Assembly: GCA_030704615.1 (NCBI GenBank)
Contig: CM060732.1
Coordinates: forward strand, 69,977,053 to 70,041,052
Reading direction: 5' to 3'
Length of the DNA: 64,000 nt
Origin: Takakia lepidozioides
Lineage: Eukaryota > Streptophyta > Takakiopsida > Takakiales > Takakiaceae
The position numbers were made by a program, and so were the translations under genes. How positions within the stretch are numbered: position 1 is the stretch's first letter; every line of letters begins with the position of its first letter. The notes beneath the pieces were generated by a model. That model was not told the origin of the DNA and did no database searches. It saw only the letters and a program-made list of their open reading frames with translations. Shown here one piece after another: positions 1 to 11,056 of the stretch.

Positions 1-39
1 AACAGAACAACAGAGAGTAACTTTTCTCTTGATCAATGC

Positions 40-3000
40 TTGCAAGCCCCGCAGGTTTACAGGACACTACCCATAGCATTTTGTGGCAATCATACGTTTG
101 TGCTTTGTGCTCTGCAGGCATTACTTCAGTTGTTACAGCCACAGCCTTACGGTTTCTCTAAAATGAAGAGAGTAAGAGGGATGGAGGACATCAAGGTGAA
201 AAGCACCACAATCCTGCAGAAACAGACGATTGCGACGCCATACGCGGTGAAGTTACTGACGGAACTGCGATTACAAGGATTGCAAAACAAGGATTGGACA
301 TTGCACCATCGGAAGTACATGTTAGAATTCTTGCAGAACTTTGACCCAAAGACAGGAGCCACAATGGTGAAGGGAGTTGAATTAGAACTTACTCCCTTAT
401 ACCTACAGCAACTGTTTTCATTGCCAGCAGGTCAGGTTCATGTGGACGAGCACAGGACTAGATTGCAGATGAAAGATTTGTTTGAAGAAGGGAGTTTCTT
501 TAAAACTCAAGGCTATGCTTGTACCAAAGCGGTGTACCCAGGGCTCAGGGAGGTGGGCTAGATATTGAACGTTCTGTTTGCCATGAAACAGAACCAGCAA
601 TATTTGAGCAGATCCTTCACAGATGAAATACTCAAAGGCCTGAGAGGAGAAGAGGTAGCATGGGAGAACATCATGTACAACGGACTGGTAGAGGAGATGA
701 AAAGATTGCAGGGAATTGCCGCTAAATCTCCTATCATAGTATCTGGGCCAGTCATTGCAGAAATCATCCTAGACTCATGCGTACTTGATGCGAGAGAAAG
801 GAAGGAAATGGGAGTGTTTGAAATAACAACCACTACCATAGAAGAGCAAGGTTGTTCATAGGGTGAAGGGGGATTGGCAAAGCATCAACAGCCCAAAAGA
901 CAAAGGAAAGGGATCACGTTGGAAGCCGAACCATTGGCTACAAGGCAGCCGGAGGAAGAAGTTACTCAAGCTCTTGTGCAGGAGAGGGTACAGCAACACA
1001 GAGATCAAGGGTTACAAACAGCACAACCTGTGGAGAGGGAACAAGAAGTCAATTCAGTATCACAGCCATCACAGCCAGGTGAACGGCTTGCCAGAGAGTT
1101 ACCACAAATGGTCCATGCGGTTCCTCCACAAATAATAGATTTGGAAACAGAAGGGTTAGATATTCCAACTACAGAGCAAGTGGTGGCAGAGATTGAGAGA
1201 GGTGATCTTCTCTATGAAGACTCTAGTTTGCTCAGAGAGAGAGTGGAGCCAGAGGTCCAAAATCTGTCCAGTGAACTTCCTGATGTGCAAGTAATACCCC
1301 CACCAGCGCCACAAGTTCCAGAAGAGGAACATCAGGACACAACAACATCTGGGAGAAATGAGGAAATTGAGAAGGAGAATCTGGTGGAGCAGTGGCCTGA
1401 GTGGTTTGTGAGGCATCATCCTATGGATGAGGGGGGTGAACAGCAGCATGTTAACCATGATGGGCCTCAGCAGGCTATGCTGATGAACTCCATAAGCCGA
1501 ACCCTCAATTTGTTGGGAACTTACATGAAGTCACATGTTCCAGTGACTCAGTTGGAAGTTTTGAAGGAGGAACTCAGAAGAGAGTTCGAAAATTGGTTGG
1601 CAACCGAAGGTGTTAACAAAGTTGAGATAGAAGTGCATCTGCAGTTGCAACAGGAGTTAAGGGAAACAAAGAATGCTCTGCAATTTGCTAAGCAGCAACT
1701 GATTGAGGGGGGTCTGGAGCAAGACCATCTGCAGGAGATACACAAGCAGCAATTATTCCAATTGCAGAGCAAGCATGAGGATGAAATGCAAGGACTAAAG
1801 GAACAACAGGCAGAGCTGGGGGTAGTACATCAAAGAATGACGGTGCAATGTGCCACCCTCACAAATGTTCTAGAGCAAGCCACAACAGAAGCCAACCAGC
1901 AGAGGGAGCGATGTGTAAGGGCAGAAACGGAGGTAGTGGAGCAAGCCAAATTCATTGTGGACCTCAAAGATACAATATGTCACAATGAGGGTGCTTTACA
2001 GCAATACAAACAGGTTGAGGCTAACCAGGAGAAGTACATTGTGGAGTTACAACAGACCCTTATGTCGAATAGGAATCAACTCTCTGTAGCTAACAAGGCA
2101 GCGAGGGAAGCCAATAATTTGGCTGCAGCTTATGCCAATTTAGTTGAACCTCATGAGAAGCGCATGCAAGGATTGCAACAGCAGTTAGATGCCTACAGAC
2201 TCAAGGAGGAGCAGAGTCTCAGAGATGTTACACAGGACAGAGTGGATGACCAACTTCTAAAAGTATGGTTAGCACAAGGGCCAGTGGAAGGGAAAGCACC
2301 GAGAAAGCTCACCTAGGGGGCTGCAAGTGCAAAATATTGCCACCACTACTATAGACAATGTCTATAGTAGAATAGGAGAGCTCCAAGAGGATGTGGATAC
2401 ATTGCAGACTCAAGTGGAGGACTTGAGTTCAAACATAGACCAAAGGCTCATGATTCCTGAAGAACATCTTATGGAGGCGTATTTGAGGGCCAGAACTCTA
2501 GTTTTCGGGTCTTCTTCGCAAGAAGTGCAAGGGATGTCAATGGTGGAAACACCAATAGAACCAGTTTCACAGCAGATGGCTGTACATGTTACTGAATCTC
2601 CTATGACAGCAGATGCACGGCCTGAGGTATGGGGAAATGCTGCTTTCAAACCACCCAAGACTCATGCTGCACGGGAATACAACCGAGCAATGATCATGCC
2701 CTTCAATGAAATTCCACATAGCTTGGATTTGGCGTGGAATCAATTTGGTCCTCCACAATCCTTTCCACACTACTACCAAATAATGCGCATTTGGTTGCCA
2801 GTGGCCACTCGGACTAAGATTCTAGCAATGAATCAGCTCATTGAGGATCATCATTTTTCAAGGTACTGGTCTGAGGCAGGCACTATGTTGAAGGAGTTAA
2901 TAGCTTTCCAGGTTGTTCATGGGCACATTCACACCAAAACAAAGGAAGTAGCGAGTTTGGTCATGGGCTGTGGAATTTATTATACTGCTTGTTTCATTGC

Positions 3001-3704
3001 ACATTACCACATTGAGCAGCAGAAGATACAATCCAGATTTCTGACTTATTCCACTACAGATCATTGGACCTTACCTGTGGTGCCGCATCATACGTATTTA
3101 TATGATGTGAAAATCATGTTACAGAGGGATTCACAACTCCGTTCATGGTTTAACAGGGCCTGGAACAACTTGAGCAACGAAAAACGGCATATTGACGACA
3201 TTTTTAATAAGGAGCAGACAGCTTGGCAATACCTACACTGCTCCAAAGTTACTGGCACACCTCTCACCTACACTGAGAAGGAATTGTTGAAGTTCAATCA
3301 ACTTGCTTTCAACAGGTTACACAACGTTGTGAAGCTTAAGGTTCCTGACATGGTGGGGCCACATTGTATGCCAATTTTCATTCCAGAGAAACCAAAAAAG
3401 GCAAGAAAACCAAAAAACTGCAGGACTGAAACAGATTCGGACACAACAGCTGAATCTTCAGAACAAACTCTTGACGTATGGGAGGAATATGATCAAAGCA
3501 CTGCACGACAAGAAACGACGGGGATCTCCCACACCAGAGCCATTACAGCCGGTTCAGTCAAAGGGCAACAAATCAGGTACAAGTACAGCTCAAGCATCTC
3601 CAGCAAACAGTCATAGAACTCGGGCACGTACAGAGAGCCCTCCAAGGCACTCTCACAAACAGACAGGACCACGTTCACAAAGAATTACTGATCCTAAGCA
3701 GTAA
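40..3704 (+). pseudogene. Broken gag-like / plant-transposon-type coiled-coil ORF, unidentified
   Basis: Three segments (40-561, 565-861, 874-2316) share one frame and are separated only by single TAG codons. The reading then moves to the next frame at 2327-3616, and the Ser/Pro/Arg-rich tail continues in another frame at 3471-3704. The first part has a weak pattern like the plant transposon-associated domain of Athila-type ORFs (VKGVELELTPLYLQQLFSLP). The middle, about 1500-2300, is a long Gln/Glu-rich coiled coil. The following segment (2640-3400) is a globular region rich in Trp, Tyr and His that I do not recognise. The tail is basic and low complexity. No zinc knuckle or protease is seen. 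I infer a structural ORF of a retroelement; host origin is possible but less likely given the LTR-like sequence that follows. Confidence 0.5.
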
Positions 3705-3714
3705 ACCATGAGGA

Positions 3715-4395
3715 CACGGCTTTTTGAGAGGGGAAGGGGTAATGTTAGGAGGCAGTCTGGGACTTAGGCATTTTTATGGGTTCTGTGGAGTTGGACTTGG
3801 ACACTTCTATGGGTTCTGAGGGGTACCCTTAATTTTTTAAGACAGCCCGTCACAGCCATACACAGCCCGACACAGTCACAGCCCGTCACAGCCAGTCACA
3901 GCCCGAAACAGCCGTCACAGTCTGACACAGCTGTCACAGTCGTAGGGAACGGTTATCATGACAGGGAACGACTGTGGGGAACAACATCTGCCGGGGAACA
4001 TGTAATTCACGGAGGACGGTTAGTGAAGGAAAACGGTTAGAACAGGGGGGGAGGGATAAAGCGGGTAGCGGAGACGAGAGGGGGGCACTTCTTGGGGGAG
4101 ACTTCGGACATCACTGGGGGAAAGGAGGAGAGAGCGTATCTCTGAGCAGAAAGATGGAGAGCACGGAGTAGGAGGAGGATCTGTTGATGCTTAATGATAG
4201 CAAGCAGTAGAATTATAATGTGGAGCAGATTAGAGACTCCAGGACTTTAGCCTGATACTTGATAGATATTAATCTGATACATACTTCATACTCACAGTGT
4301 GTAGAGGGATCTGAGTGAAGCTGTGGAATGAATGGATGAGTTGATGGAACAAACTGATACTTAATTACCAGCAGTAAGGTAACTAGCTAACATGA
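3715..4395 (+). repeat. Polypurine tract and LTR-like region with CACAGCC short tandem repeats
   Basis: A purine-rich tract (GAGAGGGGAAGGGG) ends just before TGTTAGGAGG, the usual geometry of a polypurine tract next to a 3' LTR. Within the region, 3840-3945 is a degenerate tandem of CACAGCC-type units (about a dozen, with CAGTC and CCGTCACAG variants). No matching left LTR is inside the window, so the LTR call is inference. Confidence 0.35.
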
Positions 4396-4479
4396 ATGCG
4401 GGAAGGAAAACAAATAGGAAACACCCCCATGATACACTAGTTGTAGGTCATGACTGATTGTTCTGAGCAGGCTGAGTAC

Positions 4480-6660
4480 TTAGAGATTTCCAACTCTTCT
4501 ATCTTGGAGTTTCTGCCTCGGATAGCGAAGGGATGGGTGAGTAAAAGCCGCGCGACATTGCCCTTGCAGCAAACTATGAGTGCGCCGCACCCCTAAATAT
4601 CCCAACTCCTCATGGGCATGGCGTACTAATCGCGCTCGTTGTGTTGGATGAGGCACAATCCTCATTCGTCCATCCTCCCATACCCGGAGTAGGTGAGTCC
4701 CCTCCCACTTGAACCTCTTGGCTCGTTGTAGGACCCGATCCCTCTCCTTAGCAGTCACACTGGATGTTGTCTCTCCGGTACGAAGGTTTGTCAACACTAA
4801 TATATCTTCATGTACATCCTTAGCACCACCAAACTCCTCACTAGTCTCTGGATCGTCATGCACGCTATCTACATGACCAATCGCGTGGGATAGACCAGCT
4901 TGAGCTCCCATTGCTAAAATGCACAAAAAGACCGATGCAAACCATCCTGGCACCATCTCCTCATCTGTCTCACCATGCCACCGAGCTGCAGTATCATCAT
5001 GCTCGCTCGTACATAGATTACGACTCAATCCATCTACATCCCGATTGACGATACCGGCTCGATGCACCACCTAGAAGTCGTACTCTTGAAGCATAAGTGC
5101 CCACCGTGCAAGTTCCATGTAAGCTTGTCTGACTCCATCAACCACTTCAACGGTTGGTGGTCCGTGACAAGGGTGAAGAGATTGCCACAGAGGTAGCATC
5201 TGAAATGTGCCACTGCCCATACCGCAGCTAGACACTCCCCTTCATAGGAACTATACTTTGCCTCGGCATCATTTTTCAAGCGGCTAGCATATGCCACTAC
5301 AAACTCTCTGCCCTCATCATCCACCTGTGTGAGCACTACTCTAATCCCCAACATACTCCACTCCGTATGTAGCTGGAAAGGCCGTCCCCGAATAGGCCGC
5401 CTCAGAATAGGTGCAGAAGTCAATCGAGCCTTGAGTTCCTCAAAGGTTTCCTCCTGCTCTTCCTCCCATTGCCACTCCTGACCTACCTTGGTCAACTTGG
5501 TAAGAGCCTTTGCAATGCTATTAAATCCCTTGACAAACCGTCGATAGTAGTTTGTCAATCCCATAAAAGCACAAACTCTGCTCACATCCATGGGGCGTGG
5601 AATGCATGCAATGGCCTCCACCTTTGTCTGTTGAACACCCAATCCTCTAGGGTATATTATGTGGCCCAGATACTCAATCTGATTGTGGAAGAACTTGCAC
5701 TTTCTGGGGTGCAGTTTCAACCCGTGCGCTTTCAAGCGCTCAAACATCATCTGAAGGTGTCTCTCATGCTCCTCAACCGTAGCACTAAAGACGATGATGT
5801 CATCAATGTAGCACCGGGCGAAGTCTAGCCCCGCGAGAATCCTATCCATGACCCTCTGAAACTCTGCAAGAGCATTCTTCAACCCAAACGGTAAGAACCG
5901 CCATTGGTACAAACAATCCTTCCTATGTTGGTCGTCTTTTGCTTGTCAACCTCTTTGATTGGCAACTGGTGGTAACCGGATCGCAAGTCCAATGTGCTAA
6001 ATACCTTTGCATGCCCAATGGCATCAAAGATCTCCTCTGGAGTTGGCATGACATATCTATCGGACTTAGTCTGACGGTTCACATGACGATAGTCCCCACA
6101 TATCCTTCTTTCTATCCAATTGCCATAGATATCCTTCTTAGCTGGCATCACCGTTGCCAAGGCATACTCCCCGCCTGACAACTCCACCAATCCAGCTTCG
6201 AACAACTCCATAGTCTGTGACAGGATCAATGACCTCTCCATGTCACTATATCGGTAGGGCCTTCGAAAGATTGGCGTGTCACTTGCCAAATCAATATGAA
6301 TCTCTTGACCCTTCAAACTCCCCAAATCCTTCAATCCGAAGGCAAAACAATTTTTATAAGCCCTTAGAAATCGCCGAATCCTCCGTCTCTCTCCTCCGGT
6401 GACTGTAGGTCCAACATCTGGTTCCTAATTGTCCTCAGTGACTGCAATCTTGGGTACACCAGGCTTGGAGGTAGGAGACGCATCCTTTGGTTGCTAGATA
6501 GCAACCTCTTGGGCCTTGTCCCGCCATCCTGACTATGGCGTAGCCTCCACTTGCTCCGCCATAGCCACCTTGAGAACATCCTATGGGGAAGAAACATCTT
6601 CAACCTCTTTAAAAACCTTAGCCACCTTGGCCTCCATTAACCGATCATCAGTGTATGGCT
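4480..6660 (-). pseudogene. Gypsy-type pol remnant: linker, reverse transcriptase, RNase H, integrase zinc-binding region
   Basis: From the right, a linker with four TAG stops leads into reverse transcriptase. The reverse transcriptase shows [23 protein letters not shown], a frame change near 5,900, FLPFGLKNALAEFQ and the catalytic YIDD (CYIDDIIVFSA). The thumb (FMGLTNYYRRFVKGF) and an RNase H follow; in the RNase H the usual TDAS block is degenerate (TEWSMLGI), but YSSYEGECLA and TDHQPLKWL remain. After another break near 5,050 comes an H-x-H-type integrase N-terminal block (HAHEELGYLGVRRTHSLL). The multiple stops and frameshifts mean it is not functional. Confidence 0.85.
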
Positions 6661-6849
6661 CTCCCCACTCCTCAAACTGCTGCTTGAGAGATCCAATGAC
6701 TCTCTCTTTGCGTATCTTATTGCCATGGGTGTTTGCACCCCATAATCATGTGCTCGCCCCCACTCACTGCCTCCACCGTCCCGGTTGGCAGAGAGGGTGC
6801 AATATCCAATGGGAGAGCGGAAGTAACCACCAATGCTTGCAATCTCCGT

Positions 6850-7494
6850 TGCTCAGCCATACACAAGCCAACTTACCCATGTGAAGCAATTGAGATCCAT
6901 TGCCTGACCCAACACCTAGCGTCGTGATGCCTCTGACAGAGCTGACACAACTGTAGTTTCCGTGGCAAATCCCATTGCCCGCTCTTGCTCATCTGCATTG
7001 GGCTCCACCAATTGCTGTAGCACACTGTCCCAAATCAACCCAGGACCATTGTCTCGAAAAGCATGAGATGAGGGAAAGCTCATGAGCGTAGGCAAGACTG
7101 CACGTGACTGCCCCACTCGATTTACCACTGCTAGAGGTGGACGGTCATCATGTCACACCCTCTGCGGTCGCCTCCCTTGGTCCAAAATACCCTCAACCGT
7201 GAGATTGGGTGGCCGTTGAATGGAATCATAGGCTCTCTTGAGCAACTCTGGTGGTGCAAGATTGGTCCACCACAACCTAGGCCTATGTGCCGGTGAACCC
7301 ACTACAGCTGCATCCAACAATATAGCTGGTCCAATCCATGACCGGATCTGATGTACACTGGCTATAACCCTGGCCCGAGAATTCCCCATGAGAGGAACAT
7401 TCTCCAGGATATAAGCTGGAGGGGGGGTTGTTTTTTCATGAGCGATGAGCAGATGAGCCATGAGCCATGAGCAGAGTTGCCGATCCTCTGCCAT
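6850..7494 (-). pseudogene. C-terminal half of a retrotransposon-borne cytosine-5 DNA methyltransferase
   Basis: The minus-strand reading has the ordered C-terminal C5-MTase motifs: motif VI as YILENVPLMG, motif VIII as GSPAHRPRLWWTN, then after one in-frame TGA (7153-7155) the motif IX-like stretch NRVGQSRAVLPTL and FRDNGPGLIWD, and motif X as DEQERAMGF. Motif I (SAM loop) and the PCQ catalytic cysteine motif are absent; sequence upstream of 7494 runs into short GCTCATG-type repeats. The TGA reads as a CGA-to-TGA change. The frame continues toward the linker in front of reverse transcriptase on the same strand, so the domain was part of a retroelement polyprotein rather than a host maintenance or chromomethylase gene. 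Captured C5-MTases are known from LTR retrotransposons of some algae and dinoflagellates (from memory). Confidence 0.75.
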
Positions 7495-8055
7495 AGCAAA
7501 ATCCGAAGGGACGTTGCAGGCTTGGATCCGGTTCAGGAAGTGTGCGAAGCTGATATGGGCACATACTTAATGTCTAGGATGTATAAATGCACGGTATTAG
7601 AAGGTGTACCACCTAATTCCGCGCGTCACATACACTACCAGAGTTAACCGAGGGCGGAGGAAAACAAGAAGTCGGCAGCGACTTCTAGTGCATGGTGATC
7701 AGGAAAGTCTGTGCCGATTTTTGGAACAGAAGGTGATATGGGGAAATATAACTTAAAAAGGGCTGGTGGAAGTCTGTGCCGATTTCTCCCAAAAACAGAT
7801 CGTGTGCTTCAGTAAATAGGGAAATACAAGTAGGGACCGGGAAGTCTGTGCCGACTTCTGGTCCGCAACGAAATGACATTAATTCGGAAAAAGGCAGGGA
7901 TTGTGAATACTGCTTAGAATGCAGATGTACTCCAACATATTCCATGCTTCAAGACAATCAGTCATACTGTTTTTTTGCTCCATCCGTTGCATGGAGCTGC
8001 ATAGAAAATAAACACGAAACAAATTTTTGAATTTACATAAACGTTTAAGGGTAAC
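7495..8055. other. Intergenic stretch with three dispersed GAAGTCTGTGCCGA motifs
   Basis: No gene is seen. The 14-mer GAAGTCTGTGCCGA occurs near 7704, 7770 and 7841, each followed by a TTYYGG-like tail. It is close to the dyad core AAGTCTGTGCAGACTT of the adjacent 9.1-11 kb array. A cluster of GCTCATG-like heptamers (7436-7475, read on the minus strand) marks the boundary with the C5-methyltransferase remnant. Confidence 0.4.
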
Positions 8056-8059
8056 AAGG

Positions 8060-9112
8060 TTAAGGAGTGCCCTCACTGGTAGCGTCCCCATATTCCATCT
8101 CCACATCGTCCACTACTTTTCCGATGATTTCATTAACATCATCATCGTCCTCTTTTTCTGTCGATGGATCAGAGCTCTCACTACCTAGCACAACCAGATG
8201 TTGAACCTTCCTAAACTTTTTAACCGCTCGTGCCTCACCTGGCCACATTGGCCTCTTCAACAATTTGGGGGATTCCTGCTGAGCTAGCTGTTCTGCCATC
8301 TTTGCTGTATAGTCAGGAAGACACTGGGGTGAAGAGAACAACAGCTGCTTTTTGATGAAGCTCTGCCCTCTTCTCGGTAATCTGTGCCTTCATGTTTTCC
8401 CTCTCCTGACATGCAGCCATTAAGGAGGCTGCACGGCGATGAGCTGGCGTTGTTGGAGCTGGCCTCCTCGTGCAAATTGAGGGAACATCACTGCAGTAGG
8501 AAAAAAAAAACCATGGTCAGCCTTGCAAAGGGAACGTATTGGCCGAGCCATGGGAAACAAGACATCACAACAAAATTGAGAAATCTGCGCCGACTATCCT
8601 GTTTTGAAGAAAGAAAACGAGAGGAACAACAAACTTACTCACTCCAGTACATGGACATGCACAGGTTGGTCACCAACGGAACCACTCATCAGGTGTCAAG
8701 TCCATTGCGGCCACGGGGTCAGAGGTAGCAGACATCTCACATTGCAGGCCCTGCAGTTTTTATCTTACAAGCTCTCCATCACCTTCCAAGGCCAGCAAGT
8801 GGCGACCACAAACCCGTGCAGCCACCATCGATGCGCCAGAGTTTGCAGTGAGGTCGACAATCTTGCCCCCAATGTCAGTCAACATCTCCATAAAAGTCTG
8901 TAGGAACATTGGGCTTTTTTCTCTGGCACCTCTCAACCAGGTCCCATCAGCTCTTGTGTACAGCCAGTCTTTGGTGACACAATTGCGCACAATGTCGGTG
9001 TCAACCAGATTGAAGTCGGAATCCAGTTTCTTGGCATCCCGGCCAAGATCGCAAGCGTATGTCGGGCTCTTCAACAGCAAGAGGCGCTTCTCACTATGTA
9101 GACCCCAACGGG
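8060..9112 (-). pseudogene. Diverged, truncated paralogue of the ParB-methyltransferase gene (C-terminal third)
   Basis: The segment 9112-8770 aligns by eye with exons 7-9 of the large gene at 57.0-63.4 kb: GLHSE against GLRTE, REKSPMFLQTFME against RTRSPAFIQTLME, then the SAM-loop block GGKIVDLTANSGAS against QGRILDLTCGTGAS, and GRHLLALEGD against DRHVFAFEPD. It reads straight through the positions of two introns of the large gene. A donor-like GTAAGA follows at 8768. A downstream exon begins after a T-rich acceptor near 8491 and encodes a basic coiled coil; it appears to change frame at an A5 run near 8352 into an acidic C-terminus ending at 8060. Everything N-terminal to this is missing, replaced by the tandem array. 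It is probably non-functional; the exon structure between 8770 and 8491 is uncertain. Confidence 0.6.
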
Positions 9113-11056
9113 TGCCTACGCGACACGTGCTTCGTCTGAAAATGGCACACGTAGTGCCTGAAAACGGATAATTCCGGGAGGTCTTTGCAGACTTCCCGGC
9201 TGATCTACCCCCAACGAGTGCCTACGCGACATGTGCATCACCTGAAAATGGCACACGCAGTGCATGAAAACGGATAATTCCGGGGAAGTCTGTGCAGACT
9301 TCTCGGCTGATCTAACCCCAACGGGTGCAGCGTCGCCTGAAAATGGCACACGTAGTGCCTGAAAATGGATAATTCCAGGAGGTCTGTGCAGACTTCCAGG
9401 CTGATCTACCCCCAACGGGTGCCTACGCGACACGTGCATCGCCTGAAAATGACACACGCAGTGCCTGAAAACGGATAATTCCAGGAAGTTTGTGCAGACT
9501 TCTCGGCTGATCTAACCCCAACGGGTGCAGCATCGCCTGAAAATGGCACACGCAGTGCCTGAAAACGGATAATTTTGGGAAGTCTATGCAGACTTCCCGG
9601 CTGATCTACCCCCAACGCGTGCCTACGCGACACGTGCATTGCCTGAAAATGGCACACGTAGTGCCTGAAAACGGATAATTCCGGGGAAGTCTGTGCAGAC
9701 TTCTTGGCTGATCTAAGCCCAACGGGTACAACATCGCCTGAAAATGGCACACGCAGTGCATGAAAACGAATAATTCTGGGAAGTCTGTGCAGACTTCTCG
9801 GCTGATCTACCCCCAACGGGTGCCTACGCGACACGTGCATCGCCTGAAAATGACACACGCAATGTCTGGAAACGGATAATTCTGGGGAAGTCTGTGCAGA
9901 CTTCTCGGCTGATCTAATCCCAATGGGTGTAGCATCGCCTAAAAATAGCACACACAATGCTTGAAAATGGATAATTTGGGGAAGTCTGTGCAGACTTCCC
10001 GGCTCAACGGGTGCCTACACGACACGTGCATCGCCTGAAAATGGCAAACGCAATGCATGAAAACAGATAATTCCGGGAAGTCTGTGCAGACTTCCCGGCT
10101 GATCTACCCCCAACAGGTGCCTACGCGACACGTGCATCGCCTGAAAATGGCACACGCAGTGCCTGAAAACGGATAATTCCGGGAAGTCTGTGCAGACTTC
10201 CCGGTTGATCTACCCCCAACAAGTGCAGCATCGCCTAAAAATGGCACATGCAATGCCTGAAAACGGATAATTCCAGGAAGTCTTTGTAGACTTCTCGGCT
10301 GATCTACCCCCAACGGATGCAGCATCACCTGAAAATGGCACATGCAGTGCCTGAAAATGGATAATTCCGGGAAGACTGTGCAGACTTCCCGGCTGATCTA
10401 CCCCCAACGGGTGCTACGCGACACGTGAAAATGGCACACGCAGTGCCTGAAAATGGATAATTCCAGGAAGTCTGTGCAGACTTCCCGGCCGATCTACCCC
10501 CAACGGGTGCCTACGCGACACGTGCATCGCCTGAAAATGGCACAAGCAGTGCCTGAAAACGGATAATTCCGAGAAGTCTGTGCAGACTTCCCGGCTGATC
10601 TACCCCCAACGGGTGCCTACGCGACACGTGCATCTCTTGAAAATGGCACACGCAGTGCCTGAAAACGGATAATTCCGAGAAGTCTGTGCAGACTTCCCGG
10701 CTGATCTACCCCCAACGGGTGCCTACGCGACACGTGCATCGCTTGAAAATGGCACACGCAGTGCCTGAAAACGGATAATTCCGAGAAGTCTGTGCAAACT
10801 TCCCGGCTGATCTACCCCCAACAGGTGCCTACGCGACACGTGCATCGCCTGAAAATGGCACGCACAGTGCCTGGAAACGGAGAATTCCAGAACGTCTGTG
10901 GAGACTCCCCAGCTGATCTACCCCCAACAGGTGCCTACGCGACATGTGCTTTGCCTGAAAATGGCACACACAGTGCCTGGAAACGGATAATTCCGGAAGT
11001 ATGTGTAGACTTCCCGACTGATCTACCCCCAAAGCGTGCCTACGCGACACGTGCAT
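9104..11056. repeat. 19-copy minisatellite with AAGTCTGTGCAGACTT dyad
   Basis: About 19 copies of a unit of 92-107 bp run without interruption. Landmarks in each unit are GATCTACCCCCAAC, CTACGCGACACGTGCATCG, AAAATGGCACACG, GGATAATTCC and the 16-bp dyad AAGTCTGTGCAGACTT. Short units lack the CTACGCGACACGTG block; long and short units partly alternate in the left half, while the right half is mostly long units. Translations of the array in several frames are repeat artefacts, not genes. The array starts exactly where homology of the neighbouring methyltransferase paralogue stops. Confidence 0.9.

Larger units (their letters stand above)
1..4395 (+). mobile_element. Decayed retroelement carrying a long coiled-coil ORF and a 3' LTR-like tail
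   Basis: The block reads on the plus strand as one long broken ORF (40-3704), followed by a purine-rich tract near 3722-3745 and an LTR-like non-coding stretch that begins TGTTAGGAGG near 3742. No reverse transcriptase or integrase is visible, so the element is either non-autonomous or cut by the window edge. The left end lies outside the window, so the two LTRs cannot be compared. The limits are approximate, and the right end (about 4390) is set only by the start of the oppositely oriented pol remnant. Confidence 0.45.
4450..7494 (-). mobile_element. Decayed Ty3/gypsy pol fragment with captured C5-methyltransferase
   Basis: On the minus strand the order is C5 cytosine methyltransferase C-terminal half, a linker of about 90 residues, reverse transcriptase, RNase H, then the zinc-binding start of integrase. 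Apart from a few stops and shifts, the linker, methyltransferase tail and reverse transcriptase read in a continuous series, which indicates one former polyprotein. No LTRs, gag or integrase catalytic core are visible, so both ends are truncated. The neighbouring element on the left is in opposite orientation. Confidence 0.75.

Noticed and set aside
5469-6402. Plus-strand frames opposite reverse transcriptase
   Set aside because: Antisense shadows of the minus-strand pol remnant.
9116-11056. Open frames through the minisatellite on both strands
   Set aside because: They are in-register translations of the tandem unit (repeated RRHPLGVDQPGSLHRPPG-type peptides) and change frame with unit length.
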